From Streptomyces sp. NRRL F-5135 (GTDB lineage: Bacteria > Actinomycetota > Actinomycetes > Streptomycetales > Streptomycetaceae), in assembly GCF_000719775.1 (NCBI RefSeq), contig NZ_JOHR01000028.1:1-64000 (forward strand): a stretch of 64,000 nt of DNA. Direction: 5' to 3'. Made by a program: the position numbers and the translations under genes. This document shows, one piece after another, positions 1 to 7,962 of this stretch (within the stretch, counting starts at the first letter, position 1; each line of letters opens with the position of its first letter). The notes below the pieces were generated by a model. It was not told where the DNA came from and did not search any database. It was given only the letters and a program-made list of their open reading frames with translations.

Positions 1-103
1 ACTTGCGGTCCCAGTAGGCGTTCTCCACTTCGATGCGGTCCTGGAGTTCGGCGCGGGTCAGCGTGGACAGGTCCGCGCGGGTGAGTCGCTTGAAGGCTGG
101 CAC
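1..103 (-). CDS. Hypothetical protein, N-terminal fragment cut by window edge
   Basis: Only the first 34 codons are visible (starts VPAFKRLTRADL) and the reading frame is open to the left edge. The GTG start is chosen because AGGGAGG lies five bases upstream. An in-frame ATG at 133 would overlap the preceding gene's stop as TGATG and is the alternative. The fragment is charged and probably helical. It is the most downstream visible gene of the 1-6.5 kb leftward operon. I do not recognise the family. Confidence 0.55.
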   Translation of the reverse strand, partial: MPAFKRLTRADLSTLTRAELQDRIEVENAYWDRK

Positions 104-132
104 AGCTTCCTCCCTGTATTGGATAACTGTCA

Positions 133-1072
133 TCAGGCTGCACTCCTCACGTCGTCGCGGCCTGTGCTTTTCTCGCGCGCCGGTGCCACGTATACGCGGC
201 GCCACGGAACCGACCCGCCCTCCTGCCGCGCAGCAGCCTTGATCCGCTCCCACGCCCTCGTAACCGAATCCCCCCGACATCTCCAGCCGGGCCCCGATCT
301 CCTCCGCAGACAGCGACGTCCACTCCATCAAATACCGAAGTGCCTTCCGCCGACCTTCCTTGTCGAGGATCACGGACTCGCCCATCAGGAATCGGTCCAC
401 CACGTCCGCGCCCTCCGTGTACACGGGCGGCACCGCGTCCGTCTGCGGCACCGCGTCCGGGTCGTCGATCGTGTCGTCATCCCACGCCAGCGGCGGAGCC
501 CACCCCTTCCGCTCGGCCCGCCGGCGGGTCTTCCACGAGCCGCCGACCGTCATCCCCAACCGGTCGTACGCCCGCCGGATCGACACGTCCCGCTCCACCG
601 CCAGCGAAGCCCAACTCCCGGCAGCCAAGTCACTGACACAATCCCTGGACAGACCGCAGGCGCTGGCGATCTCGTACTGGAAGTGCCCCAGCGCGTACAG
701 GGCACGAATCCGGCGCACCGCGCCGACCGCCGGCACGTTCCCCCGCGTGACCGGCTGCGACCCGCGAACCCCCAAAATGCTCTCCGCCGTCCCCCGCAGC
801 AGCCACTTCCGGAACCCGTACGACAGGTGTGCCACCGTGGTCTCGCTGACCCCGGCAGCGGCGGCGATCTGGCCTTTACTCAAACCACCGCTCTGAAGCG
901 CAAGAACATGCTGCCGAACCGGTTCGGCAGGAACCGACCGTGGGCGGCCCGCCATCCGGTCAAGGCGCCTCTCCGCGTCAGCCCGGGTAGCAGCCTTCGT
1001 GCACGGGACACAGCGGCACCCATACGCGTACCGGTTCGAGCTGCCGACGTGGTCGGCCTCGAGACGGCTCAT
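133..1072 (-). pseudogene. HTH DNA-binding protein with zinc knuckle, frameshifted near 3' end
   Basis: The ATG at 1072 overlaps the whiB-like stop (ATGA). The product starts MSRLEADHVGSSNRYAYG and has a Cys-x-Cys-x2-Cys knuckle at residues 19-24, then an HTH-like stretch around residues 65-85 (LSKGQIAAAAGVSETTV). The N-terminal frame stays open to the window edge and turns implausible after residue 267. A shift of one base inside the run of six C at 270-275 restores a sensible C-terminus (SVTRAWERIKAAARQE onward) ending at TGA 133-135, which overlaps the next ATG. The intact form would be about 312 aa. The lesion may be real or a homopolymer error. Role inferred: DNA-binding regulator. Confidence 0.6.
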
Positions 1073-1554
1073 GCCGCCACCTCCATACCCAGACGCGCCT
1101 CTTCCTGCCTCTTCTCCAGCGCCGCGGTCGCGGTCTTCACCGTCTGCACGTTCGTCGCCAGCTTCTGCGCGATCTGCCACGCCGACAGGCCGGCTGCCAG
1201 CGCCGCATCGAACTCCGCGAGCTGCGTCGTCAGGATCCGCTGCACGGCACTCCTCACCCGCGATTCCCTCCGGTGCGCGCGACGCCGCTCCCACTCCGCC
1301 ATACCGCCCCACACACCCGAGTCCTGCCGGGTCTCCAGCGCCCAGGCCAGGCACGTCTCCCGCACCGGACAGCGCCGACACACGTCCTTCGCCATCTCGG
1401 CCTGGGCCTTCGCCAGGTCGGACATGCCGACAGGGAAGAACAGCTCGGGGTCCTCGTCGCGGCAGATACCGCTGGTGCGCCAGTCCTCGGCGGCCGTGCC
1501 GGTCAGGGCGGGCGCGGCGGCGCGTCTCGTGGGACGGCCCGTTCGGGTGGTCAT
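1069..1554 (-). CDS. WhiB-family iron-sulfur protein
   Basis: 161 aa. It carries the four WhiB cluster cysteines: Cys31, then Cys59-x2-Cys62-x5-Cys68 (CRRCPVRETC), followed by the GVWGG turn near residues 80-84. WhiB-like proteins bind a 4Fe-4S cluster and act as transcription factors with the principal sigma factor. The C-terminal third has an extra HTH-like stretch (GLSAWQIAQKLATNVQTVK), which is unusual for the family and suggests direct DNA contact. The ATG at 1554 overlaps the RusA-like stop by four bases. Actinophages often carry such genes; the target here is unknown. Confidence 0.92.
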   Translation of the reverse strand: MTTRTGRPTRRAAAPALTGTAAEDWRTSGICRDEDPELFFPVGMSDLAKAQAEMAKDVCRRCPVRETCLAWALETRQDSGVWGGMAEWERRRAHRRESRVRSAVQRILTTQLAEFDAALAAGLSAWQIAQKLATNVQTVKTATAALEKRQEEARLGMEVAA

Positions 1555-2072
1555 GAGAGGTCTCCGATCAGGGTGTAGAGGCGGATGAGTGCGCCGGGCT
1601 GGTCGAGGGCGTCGGGGTGCTCGCCGGGGAAGGTCTTGGTGGCGGTGACGCGGATGATGCGGGAGTCGTCGACTACGGCGCCGGCGTCGGCGATGCCGTC
1701 GAAGGTGGAGCGGATGAGCTTGTCGACGTCGCCGCTGTGCCGGGTGGTGGGCCAGCTGCGTTTCCGCTTCGGAGCGGACGCGGGCTTGAGGACTGTGAAG
1801 ACGATCTCGGCTTCGAGGGGGCCGTCGAGGGGCGGGAAGTGCTCCGGGACGGTGCCGATGCGCCGGGCGCGGATGGCTTCTTCGGTGGCTCGGGTGACGA
1901 GGGTCCTCCAGGGCTTGACGCGCTTCGACTGCTCGACGAGGACAGCTGAAACGCGGCCGGAGGCGGCGTTGCGGCGGTGCCCGGCGTACTTCTTGCTGCC
2001 CTGGGGTGCGGGGCGGCCGTGGACGACGATGGCGAGTCGGAGCTGTCGAGTGAGGGCGGGGGCGGTGGTCAT
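1551..2072 (-). CDS. rusA: RusA-family Holliday junction resolvase
   Basis: 173 aa. The conserved acidic core is at residues 114-138: GDVDKLIRSTFDGI followed by a VVDDSR motif, the metal-binding aspartates of RusA nucleases. The N-terminus has the usual short strand with G-RPAPQGSKK. RusA enzymes cut four-way junctions symmetrically; in phages they are used in replication-linked recombination or in debranching DNA before packaging. The gene is coupled to its neighbours by ATGA overlaps on both sides. Confidence 0.9.
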   Translation of the reverse strand: MTTAPALTRQLRLAIVVHGRPAPQGSKKYAGHRRNAASGRVSAVLVEQSKRVKPWRTLVTRATEEAIRARRIGTVPEHFPPLDGPLEAEIVFTVLKPASAPKRKRSWPTTRHSGDVDKLIRSTFDGIADAGAVVDDSRIIRVTATKTFPGEHPDALDQPGALIRLYTLIGDLS

Positions 2073-2289
2073 GAGGCGTACTCCTGTACGGGTGTGGGGC
2101 CGTGGGGTCCGGCGCGGAGGTGGGTGGCGCTGCCCGCTGTGTGTCCGAGGTGGAGGTGTCCGCGTAGCGGCAGCGGTAGGTGTTGAAGCGGGGGCCGCCT
2201 TGTCCTCGTATCTGTCGGGCGCGGCGGCGGGCTGCTCGGCGGCTCGGGAACCGGGTTTTGCCGTAGCAGCCCGCCAGGTAACCGTTCAT
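2069..2289 (-). pseudogene. Small zinc-ribbon-like phage protein, frameshifted in the middle
   Basis: The frame from ATG 2289 encodes MNGYLAGCYGKTRFPSR, then a basic stretch and NTYRCRY, after which it leaves the expected sequence. The other frame continues with GHLHLGHTAGSATH and ends at TGA 2069-2071, overlapping the rusA-like ATG. Joined, the two parts give about 72 aa with Cys and His residues spaced as in a small phage zinc protein. Restoring one lost base near 2161-2166 would give YRCRY-CGHLHLGH. Both ends fit the operon's ATGA overlaps, so the 220-base interval is one damaged gene. No slippery heptamer is visible. Confidence 0.6.
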
Positions 2290-3263
2290 GGGGTGGTCGG
2301 GTATTCGCGGACGCGGAGGCTGGCCGGCCAGTACTGGGGGTCGCCGCCCTTGGTATCGCCGTGGGCGGCGACGGTCCTCCCGGCGTAGGTCGTGTCACGG
2401 GCCCACACGGAGCCGAGCTGCTTGACGAATACGGCCGTACCGGAGTGCTGGCACTGCCCGACGATTTGCGCGGCCCACTCGGGGTTCATCGGGCGGGCGC
2501 CGGGGCCGGACTCTCCGCCGCAGATCACCCAATCGACGCGGGGGCCGGTAACGATGGCCGGGCTGTGCATGGTCAAGCCTGTTGAGGTCGTGTACTCGGG
2601 TCCAGGTGTCGGCCGTCCGGTGAGCCAGTAGGTCAGCTTGGGGCGGCCGCGTCCGGGGACGATGGGCCCCCAGAGGTCGACGGGGCCGAGGAGCGGCTCG
2701 CAGGACAGGAAGCGGACAGCGGCCGGGGTGTCGAGCAGTGCGGGGATGCGAACGTTGGCCCACTTCTGGTTCTCGACGGAAACGCCCAGTTGAATGTTCG
2801 GGAGGGGCCAAGCCCAGCCAGCGGTTGAGGGACGGCCATAGCAGGCTTCGGCCCGGTGGCGAACCATGTGGGAGAACTGGGGGTCGTTGAGCAGACTGCG
2901 CATCCGGCCGTGGCGCTTGGTGAGGACCTGGTAGGTGTGCTGCGGCGTGGCTGCCATGACGCCGAAGATGAGTTCCAACGAGGGCCGGTCGATGCCAGCG
3001 TGGAAGAGGTCGCTCATCGAATTTACGAAGACGAGCCGGGGCTTCTTCCAGCGGAGTGGCTCCATGACGGCCTCGGGATGTACGGCGACGCCGAAGCCGG
3101 GGCCGGAGGTGCGGGGGTTGCCGTCGGTCTGGTACTTCGCGGAGCCCATGCCCTTGAGGCGCTTGGCCATGGTGAGGGCGTAGCAGTTGTCGCAGCCGGG
3201 GCTGATCCGGTCGCATCCTGTTGTCGGGTTCCAGGTCTGCTCGGTCCACTCAATGTTGCTCAT
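2286..3263 (-). CDS. DUF5131 (phage Gp37/Gp68-like) protein
   Basis: 325 aa. It begins MSNIEWTEQTWNPTTGC and has the DUF5131 cysteine cluster GC-x6-GC-x2-C (DRISPGCDNCYA) near residues 16-29, then FVNSMSDLFH, TKRH, SVENQ and ICGGESGPGARP. These are typical of the family found widely in phages and related in fold to radical-SAM-like enzymes. The reaction is not established. The ATG at 3263 overlaps the upstream stop (ATGA) and its own stop overlaps the next start. Confidence 0.9.
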   Translation of the reverse strand: MSNIEWTEQTWNPTTGCDRISPGCDNCYALTMAKRLKGMGSAKYQTDGNPRTSGPGFGVAVHPEAVMEPLRWKKPRLVFVNSMSDLFHAGIDRPSLELIFGVMAATPQHTYQVLTKRHGRMRSLLNDPQFSHMVRHRAEACYGRPSTAGWAWPLPNIQLGVSVENQKWANVRIPALLDTPAAVRFLSCEPLLGPVDLWGPIVPGRGRPKLTYWLTGRPTPGPEYTTSTGLTMHSPAIVTGPRVDWVICGGESGPGARPMNPEWAAQIVGQCQHSGTAVFVKQLGSVWARDTTYAGRTVAAHGDTKGGDPQYWPASLRVREYPTTP

Positions 3264-3625
3264 GAGGACTCCTCCAGTTCGCTGCGGAGGCGAGCGATGT
3301 GGGCAATGTGGGCGGCGGTTTCGAGGGGGGCGATGCGCACGGCTTCGTTGAGGGCGGTCTGCCGGTCGTAGCGGTAGATCTGGGCCCGGGCGAGTTCGCC
3401 GCGATAGGTCCATTCGGTGCCGGTCCAGGCGTGTTCGTTGCCGGGGTTGTCGTTGAAGACGGCCCATCCGTCGGCGTTGCCGTCGAGGCGGCGTTGAACG
3501 CGGAGGTCGGCTGCGTGGCCGTGAGGGTGGCCGGGGCAGGGGATACGGAATTCGGCGGCGAGGTTGAGGGTGGCGGCGAGTTGTTCGATGTACGCGGGGT
3601 CGGTCGGGTCGGGGGTGTCGGTCAC
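3260..3625 (-). CDS. Hypothetical protein
   Basis: 121 aa. GTG at 3625 overlaps the upstream stop as GTGA, and the stop overlaps the DUF5131 start as ATGA. The middle contains FRIPCPGHPHGHA and a compact Trp-rich stretch (WAVFNDNPGNEHAWTG, EWTYRG), followed by a helical C-terminus rich in Ala, Arg and Glu. I do not recognise it. It looks like a small soluble accessory protein of the early operon. Confidence 0.7.
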   Translation of the reverse strand: MTDTPDPTDPAYIEQLAATLNLAAEFRIPCPGHPHGHAADLRVQRRLDGNADGWAVFNDNPGNEHAWTGTEWTYRGELARAQIYRYDRQTALNEAVRIAPLETAAHIAHIARLRSELEESS

Positions 3626-3855
3626 TGGCCGATCTCCTTGGCAAGGGCGGCGTTGACGGCGGTGGCGTGGAGGTAGCCGTCGATGTAGCCCTGGGCGTAG
3701 AAGGGGTCGTGTTGGTCGGCCATGGCGGCGCGGGCGTGGGCCCGGCGGGAGGAGAGGCCGGTGATGGCGGCGAGTTCGCCGTCGGTGTAGCCGGCCTCCC
3801 AGCTGTCGTCGGCGCTGTCGCCGGTTCCGGCGGGGGCGATGGTCATGGTGGTCAT
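3622..3855 (-). CDS. Hypothetical small protein
   Basis: 77 aa, acidic. It contains two short related segments, SWEAGYTDGELAAITG and FYAQGYIDGYLHATA, which may be an internal duplication of a helical hairpin. ATG at 3855; the stop overlaps the next gene as GTGA. Function unknown. Confidence 0.7.
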   Translation of the reverse strand: MTTMTIAPAGTGDSADDSWEAGYTDGELAAITGLSSRRAHARAAMADQHDPFYAQGYIDGYLHATAVNAALAKEIGQ

Positions 3856-3891
3856 GGCGTGGGGTCTCCGGTTGCGGTGGAAGAGCGGGGG

Positions 3892-4326
3892 TCAGGCGGC
3901 TGTACGAACCGGCGGAAGGTCGGTGAGGGTGTCTGCGGTCTGGGCGGCGCGGTGGAGTGCGCCGATGACCTCGGACACGGTGGGGGCGGGCCAGCCGCGG
4001 TCCGGGGCGGGTGCGTACGACGGCCACCAGGAGAGGTGATCGATGTGGTCGTCCAAGCCGGTGATGGGGTCGGTGGGCGGCTCGGTGGGGAGGACGGCGG
4101 ACAGCATCCGGATGGCGTCCATGGCGGGCTCGTTGGTGGTGATGAGGAGCAGCGCCCGGTCGTCGTCGGTGAGGAAGGCGTTGGGGGTTTTCCCGGTGAC
4201 CGCGCGGAAGATGGCGGCGTTGAGGTCGAGCTGGCCGGTGTGGGTGGCGAAGTGGTCGCCGGTGTGGAGGCCGTAGTAGTTGAGGAGTTGGGCGGCGGTG
4301 CGGAGGATCGTGCCGGTGCTGGACAT
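3892..4326 (-). CDS. DUF6197 family protein
   Basis: 144 aa. The start MSSTGTILRTAAQ is preferred over an upstream ATG at 4368 because GGGAGA lies six bases upstream. It shows the DUF6197 pattern: a helical start, a YYGLHTGDH segment, a middle region resembling the Cys/Gly block of the family (here LNAAIFRAVTG), a Trp pair and a C-terminal TVSEVIGALHRAAQTA helix. DUF6197 proteins are common on Streptomyces plasmids and phages; their role is unknown. A second member lies in the transfer region (58901-59425). Confidence 0.75.
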   Translation of the reverse strand: MSSTGTILRTAAQLLNYYGLHTGDHFATHTGQLDLNAAIFRAVTGKTPNAFLTDDDRALLLITTNEPAMDAIRMLSAVLPTEPPTDPITGLDDHIDHLSWWPSYAPAPDRGWPAPTVSEVIGALHRAAQTADTLTDLPPVRTAA

Positions 4327-4434
4327 GGGTGTCTCCCGGGTGCGGCGTGGCGAGGGTGGGGTGTTCACCCGGCCCGGGGAGCTACTGCGCGCCGTGTGGG
4401 CGTGGTGCTCGACCCGGGCCGGGGGCCAGGGTGG

Positions 4435-4773
4435 CTAGTCGGCGTCGGGTGTGGGGTGTTCGTCGGTGCAGGTGGGGCACTGGAGGCGGCCGAGGTTGTA
4501 GCCCTGGGGTTCTTCGACGGTGCGGAGGCCGGGGGCGTCGGCGTCGAAGATGCAGCCGCAGTCACAGGGGCAGGCGCACTTGAGGATCTCGTTGTAGCGG
4601 ACGCCGGTGATGCCGGTGATGGCGATCAGGGCGGCCATGAGGGCTTCGTACTCGGCGGCGCTGGCGGTGTTGTCCGCCTGGGCCATGAGCTGGTCGAAGA
4701 GGTTCTGCTGTGGGGCGGGGAGGTGGTGGTAGTTGATGGTGCTGGTGTTGCGGGCAGGGCTGATCACGCTCAT
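4435..4773 (-). CDS. Small Cys-rich zinc-binding-like protein
   Basis: 112 aa from MSVISPARNTST, chosen for AGGAG about eight bases upstream. The C-terminal half contains CACPCDCGC and a later CPTC pair (residues about 75-105), a likely zinc ribbon. First gene after a strong-looking promoter at 4841-4869, so it starts the 4.8 to 1 kb leftward transcript. No catalytic motif seen. Confidence 0.7.
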   Translation of the reverse strand: MSVISPARNTSTINYHHLPAPQQNLFDQLMAQADNTASAAEYEALMAALIAITGITGVRYNEILKCACPCDCGCIFDADAPGLRTVEEPQGYNLGRLQCPTCTDEHPTPDAD

Positions 4774-4840
4774 GGCGGAGCTCCTGGAATGGGTTACTCG
4801 GCCAGTTCCCGGTGGGGGTTCTGGCCTTGTCGGCTCCACC

Positions 4841-4869
4841 AGATTACACATTACGCATTGCTTGCACAA
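4841..4869 (-). promoter_or_regulatory. Leftward sigma-70-type promoter with overlapping inverted repeat
   Basis: On the minus strand the -35 is TTGTGC (4869-4864), the spacer is 17 bases and the -10 is TAATCT (4846-4841). An inverted repeat GCATTG-6nt-CAATGC overlaps the -35 and the spacer, a natural place for a repressor. The promoter at 19135-19163 has the same -10, the same spacing and the same GAAGCATTG sequence at its -35, so the two are probably co-regulated. Confidence 0.6.
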
Positions 4870-4901
4870 TGCTTCGCATGGAAATGGGTGGTGGGGCATG
4901 A

Positions 4902-4940
4902 CGAAGCCCCCGCCCCGGGGGTAGTGGGCGAGGGCTTCGG
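4902..4940 (-). terminator. Hairpin terminator after the 4961-5176 gene
   Basis: CGAAGCCCCCGCCC pairs with GGGCGAGGGCTTCG across a ten-base loop. There is no U-run, as is common for actinobacterial terminators. It lies 20 bases past the stop of the 4961-5176 gene and upstream of the 4841-4869 promoter, separating two leftward transcripts. Confidence 0.6.
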
Positions 4941-4960
4941 CTCTTTCGCGCGGGCTGGTG

Positions 4961-5176
4961 TCAGCCTTCGCGCGTGATCATGTCGCGGTGGATCTGCTGG
5001 ATCTGTGTCCAGGACACTGCGGTGAGGCCGCCGACACGGTCGGTCTCCAGGCGGTGCTTCTTGATCCACCGGCGCACGGTGGTCTGCCCCTTGGGGTGCC
5101 CGGTCTCCTCGAGGAGCGCGACGCACTCGTCGAGAGTGACGAAGTCGGCGTACGGGCTGAGACTGTGTGCGGCCAC
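4961..5176 (-). CDS. MerR/excisionase-like HTH DNA-binding protein
   Basis: 71 aa, GTG start with GGGAG upstream. The sequence DFVTLDECVALLEETG, then TTVRRWIKKHRLETDRVGG and a short strand, matches the winged-HTH layout of MerR-like and excisionase-like small proteins. Such proteins direct recombinases or control early promoters. It is a single-gene unit with its own terminator, placed just upstream of the early promoter, so a switch role is plausible but inferred. Confidence 0.7.
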   Translation of the reverse strand: MAAHSLSPYADFVTLDECVALLEETGHPKGQTTVRRWIKKHRLETDRVGGLTAVSWTQIQQIHRDMITREG

Positions 5177-5309
5177 GATGGGCTCCCATCAACTCGACGG
5201 GCCGCAGTTCGCAGCTGACGGCGGCCGAGTGGGCGGGTGGACCTCTGCCAGAAGGCCCGGGGATGGTGCGGGTGGTGCGGTTGTGATGTCTGGTAGACAC
5301 CGCGCACCG

Positions 5310-5849
5310 TCAGATGGTTGCCCTCTTCGTCCGGGCGAATTCGCGGGCGATGTGCTCGTGCGCGAGACGCGCCAGGTTCCAGGTGCGGGACAGGCCCAGC
5401 GGGTCGGTGCAGTCCAGGTTGGAGCACGCCGCCCGGCCGACCGTGGACCGCCAGAACAGGCCGAAGCAGCCGCAGGCGGGGCAGGGGTGACGGCGGATCA
5501 CCTTGTGGTCGCCCATGGCGAGCGCGTGCTCGAGGCCCTGCCGGTAGATGACGGTCTCGCGGGCCTGCCGCTTCTCCGCGTCCAGGTGCTGGGTGTTGTC
5601 CCTCCACCACTGGTAGATGCCGTCGGGGACAGCGGGGGCGTGGCCGGCGTGGGGGGCGTCGGCGCGGGCCCGGTCGATGACCTCGGCGACGCTGGCCGCC
5701 ATGTGGCTGACTATGTTGACGTTGAGAGGGGGGCGGGCCTCGGTGGGGCGGGGGCCGCGGATACCGGTCCCGGTGCGGGCCGGCTCGATGTAGTGCGTGG
5801 CGAGGGTACGCAGTCTTTCTGCTGCGGTGTCGTCTTCCGTCGTGCCCAT
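5310..5849 (-). CDS. Zinc-ribbon protein of unknown function
   Basis: 179 aa. A helical N-terminal part (NVNIVSHMAASVAEVIDRA) is followed by a four-cysteine ribbon, CPACGCFGLFW then ACSNLDC, around residues 122-150. The GGGGAG before ATG 5849 is close to the start. The 5850-6104 interval upstream holds no gene; it contains TCGAC-4nt-GTCGA at 6030-6043, a possible operator. Confidence 0.7.
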   Translation of the reverse strand: MGTTEDDTAAERLRTLATHYIEPARTGTGIRGPRPTEARPPLNVNIVSHMAASVAEVIDRARADAPHAGHAPAVPDGIYQWWRDNTQHLDAEKRQARETVIYRQGLEHALAMGDHKVIRRHPCPACGCFGLFWRSTVGRAACSNLDCTDPLGLSRTWNLARLAHEHIAREFARTKRATI

Positions 5850-6104
5850 GGCTCCCCGTTCCGTAGGCGGCCCCCGGGGGCGCAGTGCTGACGGACCGGT
5901 TTGGTTCGGGGCGTGCGCCGGTGGGGCCGGAAGTGTTCCCGGGTGATTCCGGACGCCTCATGATGGCACGTATATGCCTGAAGTTGAACGCATAGTTGTT
6001 GTCGATCACCGCTCGGCTACGAACCGTTGTCGACTCGTGTCGAATCAACCCGGTTTACGAGTCCCCCGCGACCAGCGCAACACCGCCGAGGCGCCGGGCC
6101 GACC

Positions 6105-6479
6105 TCAGACGCGCTTCGGGGCTTCGCGCATGCCGAGGATCATGCCGTGCAGAGTGGCGTGCTGCTCCGCCTCCAGGACGCCCTGGGCGTGTGCTCCCTC
6201 GAGCATGAGCAGCACGGCGTCGACGGTGGCGGCGTATACGGAGCTGGTGGTCTCGTCGGTGAGGCTGTGCCCGCGGGCGAGAAGGAGGGCCTCGATCGTT
6301 TCGGCGAGCTGCTGCTCGGGGCTGTCCGTGTCCGGCGTGACCGCGGCCGGTTCGGGCTGAAGGTGCTGGCGCGATGGCCGGCGTGCGTCCAAGTGGATGA
6401 CGTCGCTGCTGGCGGCGTCTGGCCCGGGCGGTCCGGGCGGTGCGTGCGGCGGGATGTCTGCTGCGGGTGTGGGGGTCAT
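6105..6479 (-). CDS. Hypothetical protein
   Basis: 124 aa from MTPTPAADIPPHA. A Pro-rich N-terminus is followed by a well-defined helical domain (SPEQQLAETIEALLLARGHSL, VYAATVDAVLLMLEG, HATLHGMILGMREAP). The frame is open further upstream to 6755 but that part looks non-coding, and the start is not supported by a strong ribosome site. Lies between the partition locus and the early operon. Function unknown. Confidence 0.6.
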   Translation of the reverse strand: MTPTPAADIPPHAPPGPPGPDAASSDVIHLDARRPSRQHLQPEPAAVTPDTDSPEQQLAETIEALLLARGHSLTDETTSSVYAATVDAVLLMLEGAHAQGVLEAEQHATLHGMILGMREAPKRV

Positions 6480-6682
6480 GAGAGGGCGTGTCTCCGCTCC
6501 TCCGGCAGATCGGGAAGGGTGCGACGGGGCCCGTCCTGCCCGGCCGGGGCCTGTCTGGGCCTGCTGCCAGTCCAGGCCCGAGGGTGTCACTGTGGCAGCA
6601 ATTCGCTTCGGCGAGTAAGGGTGTCCTGAGTATTGATACAGCCGTGACGCATGGTCCAGGCCACCGCCGTATCCCATGAGGA

Positions 6683-6744
6683 AGCCCCCGCGGACCGTGA
6701 GGGCGGAGTTTTGCCGACAACACCCTTCGGGCCCTGCGGGGGCT
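6683..6744 (-). terminator. Second hairpin downstream of parB
   Basis: AGCCCCCGC (6683-6691) and GCGGGGGCT (6736-6744) form a nine-base perfect stem around a 44-base loop. Together with the tighter hairpin at 6816-6841 it would isolate the partition operon from the genes to the left. Confidence 0.35.
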
Positions 6745-6815
6745 CGAGACCTCACGAGCGCGTGCCCGTCAGATGACGGCGATTGTAGTCCTGAACAGCG
6801 CCACGCAGGTAGAGG

Positions 6816-6841
6816 CGGTCCCGCACTCGCTGCGGGACCGT
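6816..6841 (-). terminator. Hairpin terminator immediately after parB
   Basis: GCGGTCCCGCA and TGCGGGACCG form a near-perfect GC-rich stem with a five-base loop, starting five bases past the parB stop codon. Confidence 0.6.
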
Positions 6842-6846
6842 CGTGG

Positions 6847-7962
6847 TCACGGTTGGTACGGCATGGCCTCGAGGAGCAGCTTGACCACTCGACGCCGGTG
6901 CTGCAGTTCCATCCGTTCGATCATCACGGCGCTGAGTTCGTCAGGTCGGTCCCACTGGACACCTTCCGCCCATGACGGATGAGGTGTCCCCTGTTCGGTT
7001 GCTTCGGGGGCATCGGCTGCTTCTGCGGTACGGGCGTGCTGCTCGGGGACTGAGCGGGGGGCGACGACGGCCTCAGAGGAGCCGTGGGGTTTTACGGCCG
7101 TAAAACTCGGCGCATCCCTGGGTTCGGCCTGAACGGTCGGACGCTGCTCCGCTACGGACGATCCGTCCCGTTCCTCTGGTGCGGAGACACGTGGTGGAGC
7201 AGCAGCGGACGGTACTGCCCGTTGCGCTTCGGTCTTCTCGGCGCGCTTCTTCGCGGCCTTGGCCTCGGCGAGCGCGTTCCGCCGGGACTGTTCTTGCTCC
7301 CACCACTTGGCTTGTTCTGCTGCGTCCCACTTGTTGTCGCGTGCGAGCATCCCAAGCTTGCGGGCGGCTTCCAGCGGGACGCTCTTCTTCCGCACCTGCT
7401 CCTGCATCTGCGGGGCAAGGTGTGTGAGGAGGACGCGCTGCGTGACCCAGCCGTCGGCGCGCTCGAAGTGCTGGGCGACCGCTCGGTTGGTGCCGAACTC
7501 GCGGACCAGGGCCTGCACGGCGTATGCCTCTTCGATGGCGTCGAAGTTCTGCCGGTCGACGTTCTCGGAGACCACGGCCTCCATGAACGTCTTCCGGTCG
7601 GTGGCGAAGCCGTCGTTGACCACGCAGTCCAGTGCCGCGAGCCCGACCTCGGTCGCGGCCCGAAAGCGGCGCTCGCCGCTGACGAGTACGTAGTCGACGC
7701 TCCCGATCTGTTCGGCGTGGTCGGGCCACAGCTTGAGGTAGGCGATGCGGCTGACGACCGGGCACGGCTGGTTCTGCCGGCGCTGAAGGCTCTTACCGAA
7801 GTCGATCAGTTCGTCAGTCGTGCCGAAGTCCTGCCGTGGGTTGACCAGGTTCGGCACGAGACGTGTGATGGGTACCCGGTAGAGCCTTCCGTCGGCGCGG
7901 GTGTCGGTGTATGAAGTGCTGTCCTCGTCTCCGAAGAAGTCGTCGAACTCGTCGCGTGCCAC
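6847..7962 (-). CDS. parB: ParB-like plasmid partition protein
   Basis: 371 aa. An N-terminal ParB/Srx domain with VNPRQ (residues 40-44), GERRFRAA (96-103) and ENVDRQNFDAIEEAYA (133-148) is followed by an HTH region (about 158-182) that would read the centromere. A Pro/Ala-rich linker leads to a short helical C-terminus suited to dimerisation. ParB binds parS and stimulates the ParA ATPase to segregate low-copy replicons. GTG start overlaps the parA stop (TAGTG). One parS-like palindrome lies inside this gene at 7089-7106, encoding residues about 286-291 in the linker. Confidence 0.93.
   Translation of the reverse strand: MARDEFDDFFGDEDSTSYTDTRADGRLYRVPITRLVPNLVNPRQDFGTTDELIDFGKSLQRRQNQPCPVVSRIAYLKLWPDHAEQIGSVDYVLVSGERRFRAATEVGLAALDCVVNDGFATDRKTFMEAVVSENVDRQNFDAIEEAYAVQALVREFGTNRAVAQHFERADGWVTQRVLLTHLAPQMQEQVRKKSVPLEAARKLGMLARDNKWDAAEQAKWWEQEQSRRNALAEAKAAKKRAEKTEAQRAVPSAAAPPRVSAPEERDGSSVAEQRPTVQAEPRDAPSFTAVKPHGSSEAVVAPRSVPEQHARTAEAADAPEATEQGTPHPSWAEGVQWDRPDELSAVMIERMELQHRRRVVKLLLEAMPYQP
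7089..7106. other. parS-like palindrome inside parB
   Basis: Perfect 18-bp palindrome GTTTTACGGCCGTAAAAC, identical to the cores at 8807-8824 and 8887-8904. It stands out as AT-rich within GC-rich code. Likely ParB-binding site; intragenic placement also suggests autoregulation or spreading. Confidence 0.7.

Noticed and set aside
3667..4977. A 436-codon Gly/Val-rich rightward frame
   Set aside because: Crosses several coupled leftward genes and two intergenic signals; typical shadow frame.
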